This document shows, in pieces, positions 1-8,602 of a DNA stretch of 64,000 nucleotides. The notes beneath the pieces were generated by a model. That model saw only the letters and a list, made by a program, of their open reading frames with translations. It made no database searches and had not been told where the DNA came from. Each line of letters opens with the position of its first letter. Position 1 is the first letter of the stretch. This DNA comes from Erysipelotrichia bacterium (GTDB lineage Bacteria; Bacillota_I; Bacilli_A; Erysipelotrichales; Erysipelotrichaceae), in the NCBI GenBank assembly GCA_012520255.1, contig JAAYOQ010000024.1:1-64000 (forward strand), in the 5' to 3' direction. The position numbers and the translations under genes were made by a program.

Positions 1-6
1 AGAGGA

Positions 7-50
7 ATAATTTAACCTACATTTATTTAGATTTTCCATGGTTAAATTAT
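7..50. repeat. 11-bp perfect inverted repeat
   Basis: ATAATTTAACC at 7-17 is repeated as its reverse complement at 40-50, leaving a 22-nt loop. It has no adjacent T-run inside the window, so it may be part of a hairpin belonging to the neighbouring locus cut by the window edge. Function unknown. Confidence 0.4.
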
Positions 51-53
51 AAC

Positions 54-96
54 AAAAAATGTATCCTGTTTGGTTTCAAACTCGATACATTTTTTT
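54..96. terminator. Rho-independent terminator after nfo
   Basis: AAAAAATGTATC (54-65) pairs with GATACATTTTTT (84-96 region). A-tract and T-tract flank the stem, so it can work in both directions. It lies 22 nt past the nfo stop codon and probably ends the cshB-nfo transcript. Confidence 0.75.
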
Positions 97-117
97 ATTA
101 CTTTGGCTGTTTATTCG

Positions 118-969
118 TTACAGCCCCCAACTATTCCTGTTAAGCAGTTTTTTGATTTCTTCTTTATAAGGTGGCAAACCATCAATATAAGGTGTTTCTA
201 AAATCATTGTCTTTCCCTTTAATAATGGATGATGGACTACATTGCTTAAAATATCAAATCCTATATTTCCTTCACCAATATTAGCATGGCGATCTTTTCT
301 GGCTCCAACAACATTTTTAGAATCATTAATATGAAGAACATGAAGTTTGTCTAAGCCTATTATTCTATCGAACTCTTCTAATATTTGATCTAAATTATTT
401 AAATCATAGCCACTATCCCAGGTGTGACAAGTATCAAAGCAAACACCTAACGGATAATCTACTCTGCTGATAATTTCTGCCAGATGCTCAAAGCGATAAC
501 CGATTTCAGAACCTTTACCCGCCATTGTTTCCAAACAGACAGTAACATCAAAGCCTTCTTTCAATACTTCATTTAATCCTTCAACAACTATATCAATTCC
601 ATTTTCAAGAGTATCTTTTAAACTGCTGCCTGGATGTAAAACAAGATATTTAGCTCCGATAGCACTACTTCTGATAAGTTCATTTCTTAATACTCTTTTC
701 CCCATTTCAAAAGTTTCTAACTTAGCAGTATTGGCTAAATTAATGACATATGGAGCATGAACAATTAAATCATCCATACTATGACCATTTTCCAACCATC
801 GTTTTCTAGCCTGCTGAATCTTCAAATTCTCAACTGGTACTCTGAAGCTGTTTTGTGGAGCTCCGGTATAAATCATCATGGCGTTAGCATTATAGGATAA
901 AGCCTCATTTACCGAACCTGATAGATAATCTGGTTTCTTCATTGAAACATGTGAGCCTAACTTAATCAT
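118..969 (-). CDS. nfo: Endonuclease IV (AP endonuclease)
   Basis: Cleaves DNA 5' of abasic sites in base excision repair, using a three-metal zinc site in a TIM barrel. The 283-residue length is normal for the family. Visible signature blocks are VHAPYVINLAN, LHPGSS, LETMAGKGSEIG, GVCFDTCHTWDSGYD, LHINDSKN, DRHANIGEG and ILETP, which carry the His/Asp/Glu zinc ligands. Its ATG overlaps the TGA of the upstream helicase gene by 4 nt, so the two are translationally coupled. The same neighbourhood (ispH, cshB, nfo) occurs in Bacillus subtilis (yqfP to yqfS). Confidence 0.96.
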   Translation of the reverse strand: MIKLGSHVSMKKPDYLSGSVNEALSYNANAMMIYTGAPQNSFRVPVENLKIQQARKRWLENGHSMDDLIVHAPYVINLANTAKLETFEMGKRVLRNELIRSSAIGAKYLVLHPGSSLKDTLENGIDIVVEGLNEVLKEGFDVTVCLETMAGKGSEIGYRFEHLAEIISRVDYPLGVCFDTCHTWDSGYDLNNLDQILEEFDRIIGLDKLHVLHINDSKNVVGARKDRHANIGEGNIGFDILSNVVHHPLLKGKTMILETPYIDGLPPYKEEIKKLLNRNSWGL

Positions 970-2321
970 TTATTGAGCTCTCTTTTTTCTCTTTGAGCTT
1001 GTTTAGCTCTTTCTTTTTGTTGTTGTTTTATTGAAGCTTTAATTTTCAGTCTCCTCTGTCTTCTTCTGATTTTGTCAATTTCAGCCTGCCTTTTCTTTTT
1101 ATATCCAGGCTTAACTTTCTTTACTGGTTTTTTGAGGATCTTCTGTATTTCATGATCTTCTTCAGTAAGTTTTTTTCTAGTTGGTCTAAAATCAAAAGGT
1201 TTAACATCTACCCACTGTCCTCTTCTATAATCTTTATACAAAAATTCGAATCCCTGGTTTCTTAATACTTTAATTCCGTTATAATCACTCTGGTTAAATA
1301 AAACATAACTTGTTCCACTTCTTCCCGCTCTTCCGGTTCTTCCACTTCTATGAGTATAATAATTCAAAGATGAAGGTAAACCTAATGATATAACATGGCT
1401 TACTGATTCAATATCTAACCCTCTGGCCATAATATCTGAACAGACAATATAACTGGTTTTATCTGCACTGATAGCCTTTAAAGCTTGTTTTCTTTCTCTG
1501 TTGGATAGATCACCATGAATTTCTACAATATCATAACCTTTTTTCTTTAGCAGTTCAGCAACAGAAATAACCTCTTGTTTAGTTCTGGCGAAGATCATAC
1601 AAACATAGGGTTGAATTCCTGGTAAGATTTTTAAAAGTTTGTCAGTATATGAAGCATAACGACAATTTACTAATACATGTTCAATATCCGGTGATAGTTC
1701 ATGCTGTTCAGTAGCTTCAATCAGAGTTGGCCTGTTCATATACTTTCTTAAAAATGGTTGCAATTGACTTGGAATGGTCGCACTGAATACTAACATCTGT
1801 AATTTTTTAGGTAATCTGCCACAAATTTCATCAACCTGCTCCAAAAAGCCTAATTCCAATGTCATATCAGCTTCATCAATTACGATAGTTTTAGCCGTAT
1901 CTAATCTCAATACCGCTTCATCAACGAATAAATCTTTAAGTCTGCCAATAGTACCAACCACAATATGAGGTTGAGTTTTCAGGCCTTCAATCATTCTTTC
2001 TTTATCTTTACCAGAAGCGATTAATTTTATGTTTATATCTTCATTAAACATATTAATTTCACTTATCATGGTATATAGCTGAATTGCCAGCTCACGAGTC
2101 GGGGCAGCGATAATAGCTTGTATTTCATTCAAACTACTATCAACCATCTGTAAAATGGGAAGAATAAAAGCATGTGACTTACCGGTACCGGTAGCTGAAA
2201 CTCCAATTACATCCTTTTTATCCAGTATCAGAGGAATTGCCTTTTTCTGAATCGGTGAAAAGTCTTTAAATCTTTTATATTCAATTAATTGTTGAATATC
2301 TTCTCTAAATTTGAAATTCAT
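966..2321 (-). CDS. cshB: DEAD-box RNA helicase, CshB-like
   Basis: ATP-dependent RNA helicase for RNA remodelling, likely in ribosome assembly or cold adaptation as known for CshB. It shows the ordered DEAD-box motifs: Q motif near residues 20-30, SATGTGKS (motif I), PTRELA (Ia), IDEADM (II), SAT (III), ARGLDIE (V) and HRSGRTGRAGR (VI). The last 60 or so residues are strongly basic and are probably an RNA-binding tail. GAGGAG precedes the ATG. The cshB assignment rests on gene order with nfo and ispH; the helicase family itself is certain. It diverges from ispH across a 79-bp gap. Confidence 0.93.
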   Translation of the reverse strand: MNFKFREDIQQLIEYKRFKDFSPIQKKAIPLILDKKDVIGVSATGTGKSHAFILPILQMVDSSLNEIQAIIAAPTRELAIQLYTMISEINMFNEDINIKLIASGKDKERMIEGLKTQPHIVVGTIGRLKDLFVDEAVLRLDTAKTIVIDEADMTLELGFLEQVDEICGRLPKKLQMLVFSATIPSQLQPFLRKYMNRPTLIEATEQHELSPDIEHVLVNCRYASYTDKLLKILPGIQPYVCMIFARTKQEVISVAELLKKKGYDIVEIHGDLSNRERKQALKAISADKTSYIVCSDIMARGLDIESVSHVISLGLPSSLNYYTHRSGRTGRAGRSGTSYVLFNQSDYNGIKVLRNQGFEFLYKDYRRGQWVDVKPFDFRPTRKKLTEEDHEIQKILKKPVKKVKPGYKKKRQAEIDKIRRRQRRLKIKASIKQQQKERAKQAQREKRELNK

Positions 2322-2400
2322 ACTTTATCTCCTCCTTCTCAAGAATTTATTGTAACATAAAAGTTTTACTTTATGTTAGTATAAATATGGTGTTGAAGAT

Positions 2401-3306
2401 ATGGAAGTAGTAAAAGTTATACCTTCTGGTTATTGTAAAGGCGTTATTAATGCTATTAATAAAGTAAAACAAGCCATCAAGGATTATCCCGATAAACAAA
2501 TATATATTTTGGGAATGCTAGTACATAACAGATATGTAGTTGGCGGTTTTCAGTTAAACAATGTTATTACATTATCAGATAAAAACAAATCTAAGGAACA
2601 ACTTTTAGATGACATAGATGATGGTGTTGTTGTTTTTACTGCTCATGGCATTGATCCGAAAATCAAACAGAAAGCCATTGATAAAGGATTAATAGTTGTT
2701 GATGCTACTTGCTCTGATGTTACAAAAAATGCTAATTTATGCCTTGAACATTTAAAAAATGGCTATGATGTAGCTTATATAGGTAAAGAAAATCACCCGG
2801 AAAGTGATGCTGTATTGGCGCTCAATGAAAAGATTCATTTAATAACCAATATCAATGATGTAAACAATACAGATATCACTAACAATAAAATATTGATTAC
2901 CAATCAGACAACCATGTCAATTAATGATATTGAGACAATAATTAATGCCTTACTGATAAAATATCCTCAAGCTAAAGTTGTTGAAGAAATCTGTAGTGCC
3001 ACCAGAACCAGGCAACAGGCAGTAAAAGAGTTAAAAGATTTTGATGTTTTAATAGTTGTTGGAGATCCAAATAGCAACAACACTACTCAGCTGGCTAATA
3101 TTGGCAAACAGGCAAACATAAAAAATATCTACAAAATTGAAAATAGTCTTGAACTAACCTCAATTAACCTGGATAATATTAGTAAAGTTGCTGTAACTTC
3201 TGGGGCTTCAACCCCAAATTATTTGACACAGCAGGTTATTGATTATCTAAAAACCAGAGATGAACAATATCTTAAAGTTGACTTAGAAAAGATATTAGAT
3301 TTATAA
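2401..3306 (+). CDS. ispH: 4-hydroxy-3-methylbut-2-enyl diphosphate reductase
   Basis: Last step of the MEP (non-mevalonate) isoprenoid pathway, making IPP and DMAPP with a [4Fe-4S] cluster. The three cluster cysteines lie in SGYCKGV (Cys12), DATCSDV and EICSATRTRQ. Substrate-binding blocks LVHNRYVV, FTAHGID, GKENHPESDAV, TNQTTMS, DPNSNNTTQL and TSGASTPN are all present. The 301-residue length is slightly above the short bacterial form. The Shine-Dalgarno sequence is weak. It is followed after 12 nt by an uncharacterised gene that is probably co-transcribed. Confidence 0.96.
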   Translation: MEVVKVIPSGYCKGVINAINKVKQAIKDYPDKQIYILGMLVHNRYVVGGFQLNNVITLSDKNKSKEQLLDDIDDGVVVFTAHGIDPKIKQKAIDKGLIVVDATCSDVTKNANLCLEHLKNGYDVAYIGKENHPESDAVLALNEKIHLITNINDVNNTDITNNKILITNQTTMSINDIETIINALLIKYPQAKVVEEICSATRTRQQAVKELKDFDVLIVVGDPNSNNTTQLANIGKQANIKNIYKIENSLELTSINLDNISKVAVTSGASTPNYLTQQVIDYLKTRDEQYLKVDLEKILDL

Positions 3307-3318
3307 AGGAGATTAACC

Positions 3319-3792
3319 ATGTTAAACATTATTTTCATCAACGAGCAAGAATATAGAGATACTCTTGTGGGAAATGAATTATTGCAACTGTTAGATAAAT
3401 CTGTCCTTTTAGATGCTGATTGGGGTTGTTTCAGCAGATATTTTGATGAGGTGACTTTAAATATTGCCTTAGACAATATGGTTTATTGTATCAACAATTT
3501 TCTGCATTCGAAAAAGTTTGACAACATCATTATTGGCTGGAAGTTTAAAGATCTTGAACTGATTAATCAATTGGTAAAACATTTAGATTCAAAAGATGTT
3601 CAGATAACTATCTTTAACTTAACTGATACCAGTGTTCAGGATGTTGAAAATTTCGAGTTGTTAAACAAAGAGTATCATAAAGACTACTACACCATCGAAT
3701 CAACAGGTCAAATTGTCAAAATATCTTATGTTGATACTACCGACTGTTCGGCCTTTAAAGCTGCACATATACTTTCAATGATTATTCAATAA
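3319..3792 (+). CDS. Kinase-like protein lacking a P-loop (unknown function)
   Basis: 157 residues. I compare it from memory with small AAA_33/shikimate-kinase-like nucleotide kinases of Firmicutes: a hydrophobic first strand (LNIIFI), a SVLLDADW-C-F segment near residue 30, a NNFLHSKKFDNIIIGW segment near 55-70 and a later ITIFNLTDTSVQDVE strand-helix. Where such kinases carry GxxGxGKT after strand 1, this protein reads NEQEYRDTLVGNE, with no Gly-rich loop and no GK[ST]. AAGGAG lies upstream of the ATG. It follows ispH by 12 nt. The fold is an inference and the function unknown; it could be a pseudokinase or a decaying gene. Confidence 0.6.
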   Translation: MLNIIFINEQEYRDTLVGNELLQLLDKSVLLDADWGCFSRYFDEVTLNIALDNMVYCINNFLHSKKFDNIIIGWKFKDLELINQLVKHLDSKDVQITIFNLTDTSVQDVENFELLNKEYHKDYYTIESTGQIVKISYVDTTDCSAFKAAHILSMIIQ

Positions 3793-3793
3793 A

Positions 3794-3820
3794 AAAAGAC
3801 CTGGTGGGTCTTTTCATTTT
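3794..3820. terminator. Bidirectional terminator between convergent genes
   Basis: AAAAGACC (3794-3801) pairs with GGTCTTTT (3807-3814), with A- and T-tracts on both sides. It separates the rightward ispH unit from the leftward lspA-to-comEB unit. Confidence 0.75.
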
Positions 3821-3845
3821 CATTAGACAGATTGATAAAATCTGT

Positions 3846-4322
3846 TTATTTTAACGTTTTCGTTATTTTGACATCAATTGTGTAATCCAATTGAATTAAA
3901 TCAATACCAGCAGCAGTCAACATTCTTTTGCTGGCAATAGTATTATCGGCATCAGCATATTTATCTGATTCATAATATATTTTTTTTATTCCAGATTGAA
4001 TAATTGCTTTGGCGCATTCATTACATGGAAATAATGAAACATATAAACTACAATCCTGAACACTTCTTGGCGCATTTAAGATTGCATTAAGCTCAGCATG
4101 GACTACATAAGCATACTTGGTATCTAGAAAGTCTCCCTCCCTGTCCCAAGGAAATAGAGAATCATCACAACCTCTAGGCATACCATTGTAACCAATAGAA
4201 ACGATTCTGTTTACATTATCAACAATTACCGCACCAACACCGGTGTTAGGATCTTTGCTTCTTAAAGCACTTAAATGGGCTAAAGACATAAAATATGTAT
4301 GCCAATCAATTACCTTTTTCAT
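3846..4322 (-). CDS. comEB: dCMP deaminase (ComEB family)
   Basis: Zinc-dependent deamination of dCMP to dUMP, feeding dTTP synthesis. The 158-residue protein has the HAELNAIL motif (zinc His and catalytic Glu) and the PCNECAKAI motif (two zinc Cys). The start is supported by AAGGGGAA just upstream. It is the last gene of the lspA-rluD-gluP-comEB series and begins 2 nt beyond the rhomboid gene's stop codon. In Bacillus the homologue sits in the comE operon, but here the other com genes are elsewhere (25-27 kb). Confidence 0.93.
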   Translation of the reverse strand: MKKVIDWHTYFMSLAHLSALRSKDPNTGVGAVIVDNVNRIVSIGYNGMPRGCDDSLFPWDREGDFLDTKYAYVVHAELNAILNAPRSVQDCSLYVSLFPCNECAKAIIQSGIKKIYYESDKYADADNTIASKRMLTAAGIDLIQLDYTIDVKITKTLK

Positions 4323-4324
4323 AG

Positions 4325-5599
4325 TTATTCCCCTTTGTAATAATTTTGTGTTTCTGTTATATATTTTTTAGCGATTTCATCCAAATTCATCTTCTGGTAC
4401 AATTGACTGATTTCATAGTCCGTTCCAGCATAGAAATCATTGAAGTCTTTATAAGTAAATGACATATAACCTAGTACTACTGCTATTATAATACTACAGA
4501 TTAACGTATTGATTCTTAATGATAAACTGCTGTTTTTAGCAAAAATCATTCCCAGCATAATACCGGTAATAAATCCACCTAAATGTCCCAATAGTGAAAT
4601 ACCAGGCATTAAGGAAATAATTACATTCATATATATTGTTCTGAATATCTGTCTTCTGAATGTCGGAATCTTAAAGTATCCTTTTAAAGCAAACATTACT
4701 ATTAAAGCACCAAAAATTCCAAAAAGACCACCAGAAAGACCCACAGCTATTATATTACCATTTCCAATAAAGATACATACATTACCTACAATAACAGCTA
4801 TAAATAAAATCAGTAGGGTTTTGTTTTTTCCATAGTATTTTTCTGCGATAAAAGCCATATCAAATAAGGCCATCAAATTAAATAACAGATGGAAAAAAGA
4901 TGTATGAACAAATCCCGCTGTCACAAAACGGTATATCTGATGGAATATAGTAATATAAGCTTTATAATATGCACCAAAGATGATTGCACTGTTTAATAAA
5001 GAGGTTTCATAAACAATCGCAAATACACGTATTCCAATAAATACAGCTATACTGATTACTGCTGGCAAAAGAAAAGACAAACACATGCTTTCCTTCAGGT
5101 TAAGCTTTTTTCTTTCTTCCTTAGCTTTTTTGGCCTTCTGAATAGATCTTACTGTTAATTCTCTTTCAATTTTTCTTTTTTCTTCATCTACATTTTCAAC
5201 ATCATATATAATTGTTGATATTTCAGGAAAAGATTCTACTACCGGCTCTAAAACATCTATATTAGGATGTAACCTGATATATTGAACATCGGCAAACAGA
5301 TAATCAGTTGAATCTTCATTAAAAGAAATATCCAATACTAAACCAGCCTCAGATCTTATTAAAGTCCTGATTTTATTAACTGTAGCGGCCAACAGCTGAT
5401 ACTTTCCATTTCTTGTCAAGTCATTATCATTACTGATATGAATAATTGGGAAATATGGATTCTTTTCATTGACCAACCAATAATCGATTTCTCTTTTTTC
5501 AGCTTTAAAATTACTCACTACCGAAACCTGCAAGTACTCTTTAGAAATCATAAAATATTTAATTAACTGTAAAGCCCACAATGAAGCTTTGTTACTCAT
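4325..5599 (-). CDS. Rhomboid family intramembrane serine protease, GluP-like
   Basis: Membrane protease cutting substrates within the bilayer. The cytosolic N-terminal domain (residues about 1-175, charged, with a coiled-coil-like 145-170 stretch) resembles that of B. subtilis GluP/YqgP. Then come about six or seven membrane helices. The catalytic Ser is in GLSGGLFG (about residue 288) and the His in LLGHLGGF (about 338). The FHLLFNLMAL loop matches the HxxxN oxyanion region. It is shorter than GluP at the C-terminus (424 residues) and seems to lack the TPR tail. It overlaps rluD by 8 nt. Confidence 0.88.
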   Translation of the reverse strand: MSNKASLWALQLIKYFMISKEYLQVSVVSNFKAEKREIDYWLVNEKNPYFPIIHISNDNDLTRNGKYQLLAATVNKIRTLIRSEAGLVLDISFNEDSTDYLFADVQYIRLHPNIDVLEPVVESFPEISTIIYDVENVDEEKRKIERELTVRSIQKAKKAKEERKKLNLKESMCLSFLLPAVISIAVFIGIRVFAIVYETSLLNSAIIFGAYYKAYITIFHQIYRFVTAGFVHTSFFHLLFNLMALFDMAFIAEKYYGKNKTLLILFIAVIVGNVCIFIGNGNIIAVGLSGGLFGIFGALIVMFALKGYFKIPTFRRQIFRTIYMNVIISLMPGISLLGHLGGFITGIMLGMIFAKNSSLSLRINTLICSIIIAVVLGYMSFTYKDFNDFYAGTDYEISQLYQKMNLDEIAKKYITETQNYYKGE

Positions 5600-6512
5600 T
5601 ATATCCTACCTCTTCTCTTAATTCTTGCAGATACCTTTTAAAATCCTCAGGTAAATCTGCATTTACTGTCATAGATTCTTCCGTTGTTGGATGAACAAAC
5701 GTCAACTGATGAGCATGCAATAACTGTCCATCACCCTTTTGTTTTCTAAAGGAATATTTTGGATCATTAACAACTGGAAAACCAATATATTCCATATGTA
5801 CTCTTATCTGATGGGTTCTACCGGTTTTTAAAGAACATTCTATTAAGGAGTGATTTTCAAATCTTTCAATGACTGTAAAATAAGTAATTGAATCTTTACT
5901 GTTTTTATCAGTTACAGCCATCTTTTGTCTGTCGTATGGATCTCTGCCAATAGGAGCATCAATGGTACCATGATCATGGCCGATAACTCCATGTACCAGA
6001 ACAAAATATTTTCTGCTCATTTTATGATTTGCCAACTGTTCAGCCAAAAACTCATGCGCCTGATTATTTTTAGCCATAATAATTAATCCTGTTGTGTCTT
6101 TATCAATTCTATGCACAACGCCTGGTCTTAATACACCATTGACATCACTTAGCTTGCCACAATGATATAACACACCTTCAACTAAAGTCAGTTCTTTTGT
6201 TGAAGCTGTTGGATGAACTATCATTCCTTTTTCTTTATTGAGAACAATTATATCATCATCCTCATAGACAATATCCAAATCCATTTTGGATGGTCTAACA
6301 ACATATTCTACCTCTTCAGGTAAATCAACAGTAATCTCTTCATCTAATTTTACTTTATAATTGCTTTTAACCGGTTCATCATCAACACAAACCAGACCCT
6401 CAGCAATCAGTTTCTGTAATTTAGTTCTCGACAAATCAACTTTATCCCTTAAAGCCTTATCTATTCTTAAACCGTCCATTTTATCATCAACGATAATTGT
6501 TATTTCTTCCAT
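5592..6512 (-). CDS. rluD: RluD-family 23S rRNA pseudouridine synthase
   Basis: Isomerises uridine to pseudouridine in 23S rRNA. An N-terminal S4 RNA-binding domain (about residues 12-75) is followed by the catalytic domain with the family signature HRIDKDTTGLIIMAKN, including the catalytic Asp. RTHQIRVHM is the other conserved block. 306 residues is usual. The start lies inside the end of lspA (13-nt overlap), the lspA-rluD order found in Bacillus (lspA-ylyB). Which uridines it modifies cannot be told from sequence; the rluD symbol denotes the family. Confidence 0.9.
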   Translation of the reverse strand: MEEITIIVDDKMDGLRIDKALRDKVDLSRTKLQKLIAEGLVCVDDEPVKSNYKVKLDEEITVDLPEEVEYVVRPSKMDLDIVYEDDDIIVLNKEKGMIVHPTASTKELTLVEGVLYHCGKLSDVNGVLRPGVVHRIDKDTTGLIIMAKNNQAHEFLAEQLANHKMSRKYFVLVHGVIGHDHGTIDAPIGRDPYDRQKMAVTDKNSKDSITYFTVIERFENHSLIECSLKTGRTHQIRVHMEYIGFPVVNDPKYSFRKQKGDGQLLHAHQLTFVHPTTEESMTVNADLPEDFKRYLQELREEVGYNE

Positions 6513-6967
6513 AATCGCTTTTTATCTCCCAAAAATAATTCACTTAAGATTAACAACACTGCTCCAATAGTAATACAGCTGTCAGCAATATTGAATATCG
6601 GAAAATCATAACCAAAAATATAAAAATCTAAAAAATCTATTACATACCCATAAGCAACTCTATCAATAACATTTCCGATTGCTCCAGCCAATATTAATAG
6701 TAAAGAAATCTTTTCCAATGACTTGGGTTTGTGCTTAATAAGATATAAAATGATTACAACACTTACCACTAATGCCATGATTACAAAAAACCATCTTTGA
6801 CCTTTAAGAATTGAAAAGGCAGCACCAGTATTTTCAGCATAGGTGATATAGAAAAAATCTTTGATGATAGTAAAACTGTCAGGATGAATTCTATTAATAG
6901 CTTTCATTGCTATTTTAGAGGCCTGATCAATTAAAACTAACAGTAAAATAAATATAGTTTCATTCAT
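6500..6967 (-). CDS. lspA: Lipoprotein signal peptidase (signal peptidase II)
   Basis: Aspartyl protease that removes signal peptides from prolipoproteins at the membrane. 155 residues with four predicted membrane helices. Conserved blocks NTGAAFSIL, GAIGNVIDR, VIDFLDF and FNIADSCI are present; the Asp in VIDF and the Asp in FNIAD form the catalytic dyad. It appears to be the first gene of the lspA-rluD-gluP-comEB operon, preceded by GGTGAT. Confidence 0.95.
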   Translation of the reverse strand: MNETIFILLLVLIDQASKIAMKAINRIHPDSFTIIKDFFYITYAENTGAAFSILKGQRWFFVIMALVVSVVIILYLIKHKPKSLEKISLLLILAGAIGNVIDRVAYGYVIDFLDFYIFGYDFPIFNIADSCITIGAVLLILSELFLGDKKRLWKK

Positions 6968-7062
6968 GCTAAATCACCAATAGATATTATAACAAATTTA
7001 AAAATTAATTAAAACAGCAGGACGAAACAGCAGGATAAATACAGATTTTTTTAATTTTATTA

Positions 7063-7068
7063 TATAAT
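7063..7068 (+). promoter_or_regulatory. -10 element of the first membrane paralogue
   Basis: TATAAT, 24 nt before the start codon, in an AT-rich context. A clear -35 element is not visible at 17 nt spacing. AGAAGGA then provides the ribosome site. Confidence 0.5.
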
Positions 7069-7092
7069 AGTAATGGAAAGAAGGATTTTAAT

Positions 7093-7737
7093 ATGGAAAA
7101 GGAAAACACTTATTTCATTAAACTTAATGCTGAATATCTAGCAAAATGGATTTTATATGTTTTCATATTTGTTTCAGCTGGCTATCTCTTTAGTTTTTTA
7201 GAGAATTTAAGCTATGAAAGTGGAAAAATTTCTATAAGTTATGTCTTGTATTATTTAGCTGTTGCTGCAAGACTGTTAATCGCCTACTGCTTTTTGAAAT
7301 TAGCTACAGTGGAAAAAAAATTTAGTAAATCAGCATTTTTTATTGTTTTACATTCTTTATTTACTGTTTTCAGCAATTTTATAATTAATAACACTTTTTC
7401 TTCTTTAATATTTGTAGTTTTATTTTCTATTACTCAATTTATTTTAGATATGTATGGTGGATATTTAGCATACAGAGGTTTTACAAATCTATTAACCGGG
7501 TTAAATGATCCATTAGCTAAAAGTTGGAAAATACGTTGGTATACTGTTGTAATTATTAACTTTTTATTATTAATTGGTTCTTTAATCAGTGAAGTATTTA
7601 TAAACAATCTAGAAAAGAAATCTTTCTTTGTAGTATCATGGTTTTCAGTTGTTGCTATCGCAGTTATAATTGCCCAAATATATCTATTGGTTATCCTTTA
7701 TAAAACATCCGACTTCTTTAAAAAAGTAAATGTTTGA
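7093..7737 (+). CDS. Multi-pass membrane protein, paralogue A (unknown)
   Basis: 214 residues with about six predicted membrane helices (around residues 16-32, 49-70, 78-95, 100-120, 150-168 and 180-202). No catalytic motif recognised. It is homologous to the next gene: both start with a short polar leader then KLN(A/S)(E/D)YLAKW, share a central GGYLAYRGFTNLLTGL / GEYLEHSGFVNILRGL block and end in a basic FFK tail. Both have the same AAGAAGGA ribosome site. A role as a membrane channel or sensor would be a guess. Confidence 0.75.
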   Translation: MEKENTYFIKLNAEYLAKWILYVFIFVSAGYLFSFLENLSYESGKISISYVLYYLAVAARLLIAYCFLKLATVEKKFSKSAFFIVLHSLFTVFSNFIINNTFSSLIFVVLFSITQFILDMYGGYLAYRGFTNLLTGLNDPLAKSWKIRWYTVVIINFLLLIGSLISEVFINNLEKKSFFVVSWFSVVAIAVIIAQIYLLVILYKTSDFFKKVNV

Positions 7738-7885
7738 AAAAAATAATGTTTTCTTTTTCAATCTTGATATCAAATTAATAAGTCTTTAACACTTAAAATT
7801 TTTTCTTTTAAATTGAATAAAACTGACATTAACAATTAAAAATTTTAAATTAACAACTTTTGGGGGTATTAATGAACTTTTTTCA

Positions 7886-7914
7886 TTGTTCAATTTTACT
7901 TCTTTTTATATAAT
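7886..7914 (+). promoter_or_regulatory. Sigma-A-type promoter for second membrane paralogue
   Basis: TTGTTC (7886-7891), 17-nt spacer, TATAAT (7909-7914). Transcription should start near 7921, so the in-frame ATG at 7886 lies upstream of the transcript and cannot be the start codon. Confidence 0.75.
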
Positions 7915-7942
7915 GTATGTGGATAGAAAGAAGGAAATTAAT

Positions 7943-8599
7943 ATGGATAACAACAATATTTACAACATAAAACTCAACTCCGATTACCTGGCTAAATGGA
8001 TAAATTATATTTTTATAATCACTATAGTAAGTCATATAATGGTTTTTATCGGTTCTTTTCTTTCAAGAACTGGAGAAATCGGATTAACTGTCAGCATTAT
8101 ATTTTCAGTTATCGATTCCGGTTTAAGTCTAGTCATAGTTTATTGTCTTTTTAAATTATCTGTCATAGATAAAACATTTGGTAAAGCAGCACTGTTTTTC
8201 GCTTTATTTACTATCATAAATCTTTTAACAGGTTTTATACCGGAAGCTAAATTATTGCAGCTTCCACCACTGGCGATAGCTATAATATCAACTATTTCTG
8301 CACCACTAAGTTTATATGGTGAATATTTAGAACATTCAGGCTTCGTTAATATATTAAGGGGATTAGAGGATTCCATCGTTAAAAAATGGGACCTTCTTTG
8401 GTACGTTTATCTTCCTACCAGTATTCTGCTGATGATAACAGCCTTTATTTCTGCTTATTATATCGATAAAATGGAAAGAATAATTGATTTAATTTATCCG
8501 TTATTATTACTTGGATCATTTGGAGCATTATTTTGTTTCATTTACAAATTATATGTTCTCAAAAAAACTGTTAATTTCTTCAAAAGTCTGGAGATTTAA
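7943..8599 (+). CDS. Multi-pass membrane protein, paralogue B (unknown)
   Basis: 218 residues, about six predicted membrane helices, similar to the preceding gene along its whole length, including the KLNSDYLAKW start and the GEYLEHSGFVNILRGL block. The start at 7943 was chosen over an in-frame ATG at 7886 because the promoter lies at 7886-7914 and GAAAGAAGGA sits just before 7943. It has its own promoter, so the two paralogues can be expressed separately. It continues into the DUF5662 gene 3 nt later. Function not recognised. Confidence 0.75.
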   Translation: MDNNNIYNIKLNSDYLAKWINYIFIITIVSHIMVFIGSFLSRTGEIGLTVSIIFSVIDSGLSLVIVYCLFKLSVIDKTFGKAALFFALFTIINLLTGFIPEAKLLQLPPLAIAIISTISAPLSLYGEYLEHSGFVNILRGLEDSIVKKWDLLWYVYLPTSILLMITAFISAYYIDKMERIIDLIYPLLLLGSFGALFCFIYKLYVLKKTVNFFKSLEI

Positions 8600-8602
8600 T
8601 TA

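Noticed and set aside
7010-7040. Repeated ACAGCAGGA units as a possible operator
   Set aside because: Only two imperfect copies in a short stretch; no further copies elsewhere in the window were noticed.
7886-7942. Earlier ATG for the second membrane paralogue
   Set aside because: The ATG overlaps the -35 element of a good promoter, so it would not be transcribed; the paralogue comparison also supports 7943.
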